Origin: an uncultured Spirochaetia bacterium
Lineage (GTDB): Bacteria; Spirochaetota; CALGPD01
Length of the DNA: 5,451 bases
Reading direction: 5' to 3'
Assembly (NCBI GenBank): GCA_937960625.1
Contig: CALGPD010000312.1
Coordinates: forward strand, 1-5,451
Every line of letters begins with the position of its first letter. Positions within the stretch are counted from its first letter, which is position 1. Under the pieces are notes generated by a model, which did no database searches, was not told where the DNA came from, and saw only the letters and a list, made by a program, of their open reading frames with translations. Made by a program: the position numbers and the translations under genes. This document shows, piece by piece, positions 1 through 5,451 of this stretch.

Positions 1-1
1 G

Positions 2-226
2 GCATGGCTTGTTAGAAGAGGGCACAGCGTAAATACTTTTCACGTTGGCATGCCTGCGTTACACCATGCAATAACAATGAGTGATTTAAGAATAATCCGT
101 TTTCTCGTTTATAAGGGCGCTAATTTAAGAGCAAAGAACTCAAGCGGGCAAACAGCATTGCAATTTGCAAAACAAATCGGCAACCGTGCGGTTATCCGTT
201 TTTTACGCGGCAGAGGAGCAAGGTAA
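2..226 (+). CDS. Ankyrin-repeat protein, C-terminal fragment (5' end outside window)
   Basis: The reading frame is open from the left edge and ends at TAA (224-226), giving the last 74 residues of a longer protein. It shows ankyrin structure: the end of one repeat (WLVRRGHSVN, residues 2-11), a full repeat starting near residue 16 with the helix-1 signature PALHHA and the helix-2 plus loop pattern IIRFLVYKGANL, then a final repeat with GQTALQFA (49-56) and a C-terminal helix ending RFLRGRGAR. Ankyrin repeats are helix-turn-helix units that stack into a protein-binding solenoid; they do not reveal the partner. The protein ends inside the last repeat, with no extra C-terminal domain. Any signal peptide, other domain or start codon lies outside the window. 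It points toward the minus-strand ankyrin gene at the right edge. The ankyrin assignment is firm; the biological role is unknown. Confidence 0.85.
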   Translation, partial: AWLVRRGHSVNTFHVGMPALHHAITMSDLRIIRFLVYKGANLRAKNSSGQTALQFAKQIGNRAVIRFLRGRGAR

Positions 227-286
227 AATTTTATCATTTGATTAGCCTGTAGATTTATTTTTAAATACTAATTTTATTCGTTATTT

Positions 287-315
287 TTGATTTTTAAAAC
301 CCATGCCTTTATTAT
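287..315 (+). promoter_or_regulatory. Putative sigma-70-type promoter for the CNNM-family gene
   Basis: TTGATT (287-292, 4 of 6 matches to TTGACA) and TATTAT (310-315, 5 of 6 matches to TATAAT) are separated by 17 bp, the preferred spacing. Transcription would start near 322, about 28 nt before the ATG at 350. The rest of the 227-349 gap is AT-rich and holds no hairpin that I can recognise as a terminator for the upstream ankyrin gene, so read-through from that gene is also possible. AT-rich DNA produces such matches by chance, hence the modest confidence. Confidence 0.4.
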
Positions 316-349
316 ATTTTTAGTATAGTTTTACCAAAAGGCAGAAGAT

Positions 350-1360
350 ATGCTTAATTACGTTATTGTAACCGTTTTAGTAATTTTTTCAGGGCTGTTT
401 TCCGGTTTGACAATAGGGTTGTTTTCTTTGAATTTATCATCATTAGAGCGGAAAAAACGCCTTGGAAATAAAGACGCTATTAAAGTCTATTCAATAAGAA
501 AAAACGGAAACCTTTTGCTTTGCACTCTTCTTTTGGGCAACGTTGCAGTTAACTCGGCAATGGCTGTTTTTTTAGGAACGATTTCAAAAGGTATTATTGC
601 GGGGCTAATAGCAACGGGTTTAATAACTGTTTTCGGTGAAATAGTGCCTCAGGCTGTTTTTTCCCGTTTCGCGTTATTTTTTGGTGCTAAAACAGTCTGG
701 CTTGTTAGAATATTCACTTTTCTTCTCTATCCCATTGTAAAACCTTTTTCAATGTTATTAAATAGGCTTCTAGGTGATGAACTGCCCACTGTATGGAGTA
801 AGCAGGAAATTGCAGAAATAATTAAAACGCATCAGGATGCGGAAAACGCTCCTATTAATGAAGATGAAGAACGTATAATGCTCGGTGCAATTTCTTTTTC
901 GGATAAAACAGCAATGCACGTTATTACACCGCGTACTGTGGTGTATATGTTGAACTGTGATATGAAATTAACCCGTGAATTATTAAATGAAATTCGGGGA
1001 AAAGCACATAGCAGAATACCGGTATATGAACAGAGCAAGGATGAAATAACGGGTATTTTATTTATAAAGGATTTAGTAGGTGTTGAACCTAATCCCAAAG
1101 CTTCGGTTAAGGATTATGTGAGTAAAGACGTTGTATTTGCAAAGGATATCATTAATCTTAATAAATTATTTAATATATTAATAAATAAGCAAAGCCATAT
1201 ATCCGTTATTTATGATGAACACGGTATCTTTCGGGGAATAGTTACCATGGAAGATATTATTGAAGAAATTCTTGACAAAGAGATTTTAGATGAACGTGAT
1301 TCAATAGTAGATATGCAGGAATTTGCTAAGAATAGGTTTAACCGTGATCTGCATGAATAA
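350..1360 (+). CDS. CNNM/CorC-family membrane protein (DUF21 + CBS pair), probable Mg2+/divalent-cation transport protein
   Basis: A 336-residue inner-membrane protein of the CNNM/CorC (TlyC-like, 'hemolysin C') family, whose studied members transport Mg2+. The N-terminal DUF21/CNNM domain (about 1-140) carries the family signatures SGLFSGLTIGLFSL (14-27), LLGNVAVNSA (61-70) and GEIVP (96-100); the small polar residues and the GE-x-x-P turn line the ion site in solved homologues. Hydrophobic segments lie near 3-27, 57-78, 81-104 and 107-135. An acidic helical linker (about 150-190) precedes a CBS pair: CBS1 from VITPR (191) through HSRIPVYE to IKDL (about 242), and CBS2 about 261-308 with ISVIYDEHG and GIVTMEDIIEEIL. 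CBS pairs in this family bind adenine nucleotides. The protein stops 28 residues after CBS2, so the C-terminal CorC_HlyC domain found in many bacterial members is absent. The start is supported by the hydrophobic N-terminus and a weak AAAAGG (336-341). The cation specificity is inferred. Confidence 0.9.
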   Translation: MLNYVIVTVLVIFSGLFSGLTIGLFSLNLSSLERKKRLGNKDAIKVYSIRKNGNLLLCTLLLGNVAVNSAMAVFLGTISKGIIAGLIATGLITVFGEIVPQAVFSRFALFFGAKTVWLVRIFTFLLYPIVKPFSMLLNRLLGDELPTVWSKQEIAEIIKTHQDAENAPINEDEERIMLGAISFSDKTAMHVITPRTVVYMLNCDMKLTRELLNEIRGKAHSRIPVYEQSKDEITGILFIKDLVGVEPNPKASVKDYVSKDVVFAKDIINLNKLFNILINKQSHISVIYDEHGIFRGIVTMEDIIEEILDKEILDERDSIVDMQEFAKNRFNRDLHE

Positions 1361-1414
1361 TTCTCTCCGATATTCATAATTAATTTGATAATAATAAAAA
1401 AAGTATTTACATGT

Positions 1415-1442
1415 TTGTGGAAATAATGTAAGTTGGTAGAAT
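1415..1442 (+). promoter_or_regulatory. Weak candidate promoter for the chemoreceptor gene
   Basis: TAGAAT (1437-1442) matches the -10 consensus at 5 of 6 positions, but its partner TTGTGG (1415-1420, 16-bp spacing) matches -35 at only 3 of 6. I found no convincing sigma-28 (flagellar) or sigma-54 motif, either of which might have been expected for a chemotaxis gene. The 1361-1487 gap also lacks a clear terminator hairpin after the CNNM gene, so cotranscription cannot be excluded. Confidence 0.25.
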
Positions 1443-1478
1443 ATATTGACTATTTTAATAAATTTACGAATTTTCTAC

Positions 1479-1484
1479 GGGGTG
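1479..1484 (+). promoter_or_regulatory. Ribosome binding site that fixes the chemoreceptor start at 1488
   Basis: GGGGTG lies 3 nt before the ATG at 1488 (GGGG core 5 nt before it). The frame stays open further upstream to a TTG at 1446, but that codon has no Shine-Dalgarno sequence. It would also add 14 residues ahead of the basic MRIRNK segment that normally starts a membrane anchor. Confidence 0.6.
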
Positions 1485-1487
1485 TTT

Positions 1488-3659
1488 ATGAGAATAAGGA
1501 ATAAAATAATTGTTTTATTTTCTGTTTCATTGTTGTTTTTATTTTTAGTATTGGCTTTTACAATAGGGATTTTAACCGGAGATTTGTTAAAAAATTCTAT
1601 TGATGACGAACTTAAAAATTTAACCAAAAGCATAATGATAACCATTAAGTCAAATGTTAACATTTCAGTAAAAAACTATTTAAGAAGTATTGCTGAAAAC
1701 AACACAACAATGATAAACTACGTTGCTAAAACAGGAAACAAAAAACAAGTCTATAATAAACTGCGTAATGTGCTTTTAAGCCAGAGGATAGGTAAAACCG
1801 GATATATATATGTTCTTGATATTTCCAAAGCACCTAAAAAGATTCCTGTGGTTTTTCACCCTTTAATAGAAGGCCGGGATGTTGGAAAAGTAGGATTTGT
1901 CCGGAAAGCCGCCAAAATAAAACAAGGCTATATTGAATATGAATGGAAAAACCCGGGAGAAAAAAGAAAACGTAAAAAAGCAATGTATATAAGTTATGTT
2001 AAAAATTTTAAGTGGCTCGTTTGCGCATCATCTTACAAAAATGAGTTTTTAAACTTAATTAATAAAAATGATTTCCGTGAAGATTTACTTAAACTTAAAA
2101 TAGGTAAAGACGGCTATCCCACAGTAATGGATCATAAAGGTAATATGATTATTCATCCAAAAATTGAAGGTCAAAATATATATAATACAAAAGACGATAA
2201 CGGAAAATATTTTGCCAGAGAAGTCATAAGAAAAAAAACCGGAAAAATTATTTATACATGGAAAAATCCCGGCGAAAGTTCTGCCAGAGATAAAGTAGGG
2301 TATTATGATTATGTACCTTCAATGAAATGGTATATATGGCTAACTGCTTATAAAGATGAAATATACGGTGAAGTTAGAAAAATTACTCAATATTTAATAA
2401 TGATTTTTATTATTGCGATATTATTGGGAATACCCGTAAATTGGTTTTTTACTACGAGAATTACAAAGCCTCTTAATACCATAAAAACGAGAACTGATTT
2501 ACTTTCTAAAGGGCATGGAGATTTAACTCAGCAAATAACGGTTAAATCCAATGATGAAACAGCCGAACTTTCATCTTCATTTAACAGTTTCATTAATTTG
2601 GTTAAGAATATCGTTATAGATATAAAATCAAATTCTATTGATGTATCTGATGCTGTAAAGATTTTAAATGATTTATTTGACCAGTCCGGAAAAACAGTAG
2701 AACTTTTTATAGATAATACTAAAACAATTAGTACCAGTGCTATCAGGCATGAAGCCTCTGTAGAAGAAGTTGTTACCGCAATGACACAGATAAAAGAAAA
2801 TATTTCTTCGCTTTCAAACAACGTAAATAATCAATCCATTACCATAGAAGAGTTTTCATCAACAATAGAACAAATGATGGCACAGATTCAAAACGTTGCC
2901 GGAGTTACTGAAAAAGGTAAAAAAGTTACTGAAAAATTGACCGATGCAGCAAAAAAAGGCGCAGAAGTTATTCAAAACGTTTTGGAAGGTGTAAGGGAAA
3001 TTGAAGTTTCTAGTAATCAAATAAAAGATATTATGGGAGTTATAATGAGCATCGCAGAACAAACGAACCTTCTTGCTATGAATGCTGCTATTGAGGCTGC
3101 TCATGCAGGGGATTACGGAAAAGGATTTGCTGTAGTAGCAGATGAAATCAGGAAACTTGCTGAAAATTCCGCGTCATCTTCAAAAGAAATTACCGGATTG
3201 ATACAGGATATTTTAGCAAAAATAAATAATACCGCAAATTATGCCGGCGAATCTGAAGAAAGTTTGAGACTGATTGTAAGCGATGTAAATACAACTAATA
3301 ATATAAACGAAGAGATTTATAATTCCGCGCAGGAGCAGTCTTCGGGAGCAAGTGAGATATTAACCGCTGTTCAATCAATAAACGAGATTACAGCGCAGAT
3401 AAAAACCGCAGTAAACGGAATAAAAGGCGGAAGTGAAGACGTTGTTAATACAGTTTTTTCCTTAAAAGAAGTTACAGAAAATATAAGCAATAGTACAAAA
3501 GAGCAGACTTCGGGCGCTCAGAATATACTCGATTCAGTTAATGCAAAGAAAAAGTTTATACATCAAATTCAAGAATCCATGAATAAAATGGAAAACTGTA
3601 TTAATAAGTTTAAAGTAGGAGAAGATAGTAAAAATCTAACAGAGGTAAAGAAAGTTTAA
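1488..3659 (+). CDS. Methyl-accepting chemotaxis protein with tandem Cache_2-type sensor
   Basis: A 723-residue transmembrane chemoreceptor that senses an extracytoplasmic ligand and controls the CheA kinase through CheW. Order of parts: basic N-terminus and membrane helix 1 (about 7-30); periplasmic sensor (about 31-297) made of two similar Cache_2-type halves; membrane helix 2 (about 301-321); HAMP domain starting TTRITKPL (322-329) to about 372; and the methyl-accepting coiled coil. The hairpin tip is unmistakable: EQTNLLAMNAAIEAAHAG (524-541), then KGFAVVADEIRKLAE (545-559). Each arm from the tip (Glu536) runs about 160-170 residues, so this is one of the longer receptor classes, near 44-48 heptads by rough count. 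Glu/Gln-rich stretches such as EEVVTAMTQ (426-434) and EEFSSTIEQ (454-462) are candidate methylation regions. The C-terminus (LTEVKKV) has no NWETF-like CheR/CheB tether. No che gene is adjacent, so this is an orphan receptor locus. The ligand is unknown; Cache_2-type sensors often bind small organic acids, but that is not shown here. Confidence 0.95.
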   Translation: MRIRNKIIVLFSVSLLFLFLVLAFTIGILTGDLLKNSIDDELKNLTKSIMITIKSNVNISVKNYLRSIAENNTTMINYVAKTGNKKQVYNKLRNVLLSQRIGKTGYIYVLDISKAPKKIPVVFHPLIEGRDVGKVGFVRKAAKIKQGYIEYEWKNPGEKRKRKKAMYISYVKNFKWLVCASSYKNEFLNLINKNDFREDLLKLKIGKDGYPTVMDHKGNMIIHPKIEGQNIYNTKDDNGKYFAREVIRKKTGKIIYTWKNPGESSARDKVGYYDYVPSMKWYIWLTAYKDEIYGEVRKITQYLIMIFIIAILLGIPVNWFFTTRITKPLNTIKTRTDLLSKGHGDLTQQITVKSNDETAELSSSFNSFINLVKNIVIDIKSNSIDVSDAVKILNDLFDQSGKTVELFIDNTKTISTSAIRHEASVEEVVTAMTQIKENISSLSNNVNNQSITIEEFSSTIEQMMAQIQNVAGVTEKGKKVTEKLTDAAKKGAEVIQNVLEGVREIEVSSNQIKDIMGVIMSIAEQTNLLAMNAAIEAAHAGDYGKGFAVVADEIRKLAENSASSSKEITGLIQDILAKINNTANYAGESEESLRLIVSDVNTTNNINEEIYNSAQEQSSGASEILTAVQSINEITAQIKTAVNGIKGGSEDVVNTVFSLKEVTENISNSTKEQTSGAQNILDSVNAKKKFIHQIQESMNKMENCINKFKVGEDSKNLTEVKKV
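1788..2363 (+). repeat. Internal duplication: two Cache_2-like halves in the chemoreceptor sensor
   Basis: Half A (about 1788-2048, residues 101-187) and half B (about 2100-2363, residues 205-292) align along their length with an offset of 104-105 residues. Matching blocks are IGKTGYIYVLD / IGKDGYPTVMD, FHPLIEGRDV / IHPKIEGQNI, YEWKNPGE / YTWKNPGE, and YISYVKNFKWLVCASSYKNEF / YYDYVPSMKWYIWLTAYKDEI. At DNA level the block around the shared Trp codons (1944 and 2259, exactly 315 bp apart) is still close (TGGAAAAACCCGGGAGAAA versus TGGAAAAATCCCGGCGAAA). The pattern fits a double-Cache sensor of the dCache_2 type. Confidence 0.8.
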
Positions 3660-3676
3660 ACCGTATTAATAATTTT

Positions 3677-3706
3677 AAAAAAGGCGGTAATTCTACCGCC
3701 TTTTTT
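3677..3706. terminator. Bidirectional intrinsic terminator between convergent genes
   Basis: A perfect inverted repeat: AAAAAAGGCGGTA (3677-3689), loop ATTC (3690-3693), TACCGCCTTTTTT (3694-3706). The GC-rich core is GGCGG/CCGCC, and six A before it and six T after it give a U-tract on either strand. It begins 17 bp after the chemoreceptor stop (3657-3659) and ends 7 bp before the beta-helix gene stop (3714-3716), so it can serve both. Confidence 0.93.
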
Positions 3707-3713
3707 AGTTTGA

Positions 3714-4418
3714 TTATTTTTTCACGTTAATACCGTTATTATAAGTTCTTACTCCGCGCATATACACTTTTTTGGTCTTATGAATTTCAAGGCCAACGTT
3801 ATTATTATAAATTTTGGTGTTTATGATTGTGACGTTTTCTGAACGGTATAAACCCAATCCGGTTTCTTTATTTTTGTATATTCTACAGTTTGATATAGTA
3901 ATATTTTTGCTTCCGTTAAAGCATAAGCCGCTTGAAGAATTATTAAAGATGTCACAGTTATCTAAAATTATACCTGAAGTTGACCATGTTATTAAACCGG
4001 TAACTCCACAGCCGTTTAATTTACACGTGTTAATTACTATGTTTTTACAGTCGCTGGTAGACATAACAAATCCTGAACATCCTTCAGCCATAGGGTTGTG
4101 AGTTAAATGAAGATTTGAAATAGTAATGTTTTTACAATGAAATAAACTTAACACGGATACATCTGTGGCATTGCATACTATTTTTACTTTCCCCAGCCCG
4201 ATTATTTTTAAATAATTTTTATTTCTGATATTAATCGTGTTATTAAAAACGTAATGCCCCTGTCTGAAAAATATTGTTGTGCCCGGTTTAGCGAATTTAA
4301 TCATACCTTTCAAATCTGCAAGCGAAGTTTTAATGTCAACGTATAAGCGTTTTGGTTGAGTAAAACTTACATTGATTAGAATAAAAGAAACTAAAAGAAT
4401 TAAGGTTGTTTTTTTCAT
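3714..4418 (-). CDS. Exported right-handed parallel beta-helix repeat protein
   Basis: A 234-residue protein with an N-terminal signal peptide (MKK, then a hydrophobic core to about residue 19, cleavage probably near 19-21; no lipobox cysteine). A short segment containing PGTTIFFRQGHYVF (45-58), typical of the cap of pectate-lyase-like folds, leads into stacked coils. The coils share the pattern N-[IV]-x-I-x-N-C-x-[IL]: CKNITISNLHL (95-105), CKNIVINTCKL (124-134), TSGIILDNCDI (147-157), SKNITISNCRI (170-180), SENVTIINTKI (193-203) and a last KKVYMRGVRT (216-225). From residue 126 the period is 23, 23, 23, then 22, with Gly141/164/187/209 in register. The family includes pectate lyases, NosD-like proteins and adhesins, but I see no catalytic Asp/Lys/Arg set, so a binding or structural role is as likely as an enzymatic one. 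The ATG at 4418 has a strong upstream AGGAGA, and the ankyrin gene ends 15 bp before it. The fold is well supported; the function is unknown. Confidence 0.85.
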   Translation of the reverse strand: MKKTTLILLVSFILINVSFTQPKRLYVDIKTSLADLKGMIKFAKPGTTIFFRQGHYVFNNTINIRNKNYLKIIGLGKVKIVCNATDVSVLSLFHCKNITISNLHLTHNPMAEGCSGFVMSTSDCKNIVINTCKLNGCGVTGLITWSTSGIILDNCDIFNNSSSGLCFNGSKNITISNCRIYKNKETGLGLYRSENVTIINTKIYNNNVGLEIHKTKKVYMRGVRTYNNGINVKK

Positions 4419-4423
4419 TTTTA

Positions 4424-4429
4424 TCTCCT
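4424..4429 (-). promoter_or_regulatory. Ribosome binding site of the beta-helix gene, inside the 15-bp intergenic gap
   Basis: On the minus strand AGGAGA sits 5 nt before the ATG at 4418. The upstream ankyrin gene ends with two in-frame stops, TAA TAA (4436-4431), directly before it. The gap is therefore just stop, binding site and spacer, which argues for one transcript and possibly translational coupling. Confidence 0.8.
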
Positions 4430-4433
4430 GTTA

Positions 4434-5451
4434 TTAACTTCCTATTTGAGCCCCTGTTTTTCCGCCTGCTTTTTTAATTAAATTAATTAAAGCAGGGCTT
4501 CTTAAATTAGACGGCATTTTTAAAGCGTAGTCCAGAGCTGTGTATGTCTGATAATCTTTTGCATTTACATTAGCTCCGAATTGTATTAAGTACCTAACTA
4601 TGCCTGTTAAACCCATACGCACAGCGTTGATTAATACCGTTCTTCCACGGTTATCGCGTAAAGTTACACTTGCGCCATTGTCCCGGTGCAATAAAAGTTT
4701 AACAATTGTTAAATTGCTTGCGTAAAAAATAGCGCTTTTCCCATGATTATCTTTTAAATTGATTTTTGGATACTTTTTCAATAATAAACGCACAACGCGC
4801 ATTTTTTTCCAGTAATCCCTGTTAGTGCTGTAACAAGCATACATTAATGCTGTTTCATTTTTATTATTTTGAAGGTTTACATTTGCGCCGTTCCTTAATA
4901 AGTATGCAATGTTTCTGAACATTCCTGCTTTTGCTGCAATTATCAACGCTGTATTTCCTTCACGGTTTTTCTCGTTGATATTTATTCCGTTTCTTACTTT
5001 TAGAAGATAATAGAATATTCTAGTTCTATTATGAAATTTAACCGCAAGGTGCAGGGCATTGTTCCCGCATGTTCCTTTTCCTGTTACTTTTGCGCCTAGA
5101 GAAATTAGAGTTTGTAAAGTATAAACATGGCCTTTATAAGCCGCCCATTGCACAGCAGAATAATTTACTGCCGGAGCACAAATATTTACATTTGCTCCCT
5201 TGCGGGCAAGCAGCCTTAACATTGTAGAGTTTGCGTATTTGGCTGAAAGCGTAAAAGCGTTTACTCTGCCTCCTACTATATGGATATTTGCCCCGCGATT
5301 AATTAGAAGCTGTGCGAGTTGAATGTAACGCGGTACTGACACAAGTTTTCTTCCGTTTGCATATGAAACAGCGTGCATCAGAGCAGTCCAGCCCATTTCA
5401 TCCCGCGCATTTACATTAGCTCCCCGTCTAAGCAGCCTGTAAACTTTTGTA
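4434..5451 (-). CDS. Ankyrin-repeat protein, C-terminal 338 residues (5' end outside window)
   Basis: The frame is open to the right edge and ends at TAA (4436-4434), followed by a second in-frame TAA. An ATG at 5396-5394 is not the start: codons upstream of it continue a normal repeat (LLRRGANVNARDE). In fragment numbering there are about nine repeats after that partial one, with helix-1 signatures near WTALMHA (21), NAFTLSA (64), SAVQWAA (98), NALHLAV (131), NTALIIAA (166), ETALMYA (199), SAIFYAS (239), TVLINAV (271) and TALDYAL (304). Several end in [NR]-x-GANVN loops. Repeats 1 and 6 carry about 5-9 extra residues between their helices. After the last repeat the protein ends with a short Gly/Lys-rich tail (KKAGGKTGAQIGS), with no other domain. 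Ankyrin solenoids bind proteins; the target is unknown, and whether this protein is exported cannot be judged without its N-terminus. It is the upstream partner of the exported beta-helix gene in a probable operon. Confidence 0.92.
   Translation of the reverse strand, partial: TKVYRLLRRGANVNARDEMGWTALMHAVSYANGRKLVSVPRYIQLAQLLINRGANIHIVGGRVNAFTLSAKYANSTMLRLLARKGANVNICAPAVNYSAVQWAAYKGHVYTLQTLISLGAKVTGKGTCGNNALHLAVKFHNRTRIFYYLLKVRNGININEKNREGNTALIIAAKAGMFRNIAYLLRNGANVNLQNNKNETALMYACYSTNRDYWKKMRVVRLLLKKYPKINLKDNHGKSAIFYASNLTIVKLLLHRDNGASVTLRDNRGRTVLINAVRMGLTGIVRYLIQFGANVNAKDYQTYTALDYALKMPSNLRSPALINLIKKAGGKTGAQIGS

Noticed and set aside
227..286. Possible terminator or small RNA after the left ankyrin gene
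   Set aside because: The stretch is AT-rich without a stable hairpin or other recognisable structure.
832..1098. 88-codon minus-strand open frame opposite the CBS region
   Set aside because: It is antisense to conserved CBS sequence and its translation resembles no protein family that I know.
1361..1445. Possible terminator after the CNNM gene
   Set aside because: There is an A-rich run near 1396-1402, but no GC-containing stem precedes a T-tract on the plus strand.
1446..1487. Alternative upstream TTG start adding 14 residues to the chemoreceptor
   Set aside because: No Shine-Dalgarno sequence precedes the TTG, it overlaps the possible promoter region, and the ATG at 1488 has GGGGTG upstream and begins a typical basic-then-hydrophobic anchor.
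2528..3104. Two minus-strand open frames opposite the HAMP and signalling region
   Set aside because: They are antisense to highly conserved chemoreceptor sequence; long open antisense frames are common opposite such genes.
3814..4101. 95-codon open frame on the plus strand opposite the beta-helix gene
   Set aside because: It lies wholly antisense to a well-supported gene, has no recognisable domain and is explained as a shadow of the repetitive coding strand.
5394..5396. ATG as start of the right-hand ankyrin gene
   Set aside because: The frame remains open to the window edge, and the 18 codons upstream encode a clear ankyrin repeat end (LLRRGANVN), so this ATG is internal.

Overview
The window is an AT-rich stretch of a bacterial chromosome, densely coded on both strands. 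It holds three complete genes and two ankyrin-repeat genes, each cut by a window edge. Host taxonomy is uncertain. The chemoreceptor hairpin reads EAAHAGDYGKGFAVVADEIRKLAE-like (Ala-Ala-His-Ala-Gly instead of the enterobacterial Ala-Ala-Arg-Ala-Gly), and ankyrin genes lie close together. Both would fit a motile, low-GC, often host-associated Gram-negative such as a spirochaete, but no marker gene here proves that.

Layout, left to right. Positions 2-226 (+) are the 3' end of an ankyrin-repeat gene. A 123-bp gap with a plausible sigma-70-type promoter leads to a complete CNNM/CorC-like membrane protein (350-1360, +): a DUF21 transmembrane domain plus a CBS pair, without the usual C-terminal CorC_HlyC domain. 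A second gap leads to a methyl-accepting chemotaxis protein (1488-3659, +), whose sensor is an obvious tandem duplication of a Cache_2-type unit, followed by HAMP and a long signalling hairpin. A perfect hairpin flanked by A and T tracts (3677-3706) can terminate transcription from both sides. Beyond it, on the minus strand, lie a small exported right-handed parallel beta-helix protein (3714-4418) and, transcriptionally upstream of it, a long ankyrin-repeat gene (4434 to beyond 5451). The two are 15 bp apart and almost certainly cotranscribed.

The CNNM protein and the chemoreceptor are ordinary housekeeping or sensory functions with no evident functional link. The ankyrin/beta-helix pair, with a second ankyrin gene facing it across the window, is the most accessory-looking part: two solenoid-repeat proteins, one clearly exported, both of the kind used for protein or carbohydrate binding. 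I see no mobile element, CRISPR array, tRNA, rRNA or riboswitch, and no convincing evidence for a wholly new system.
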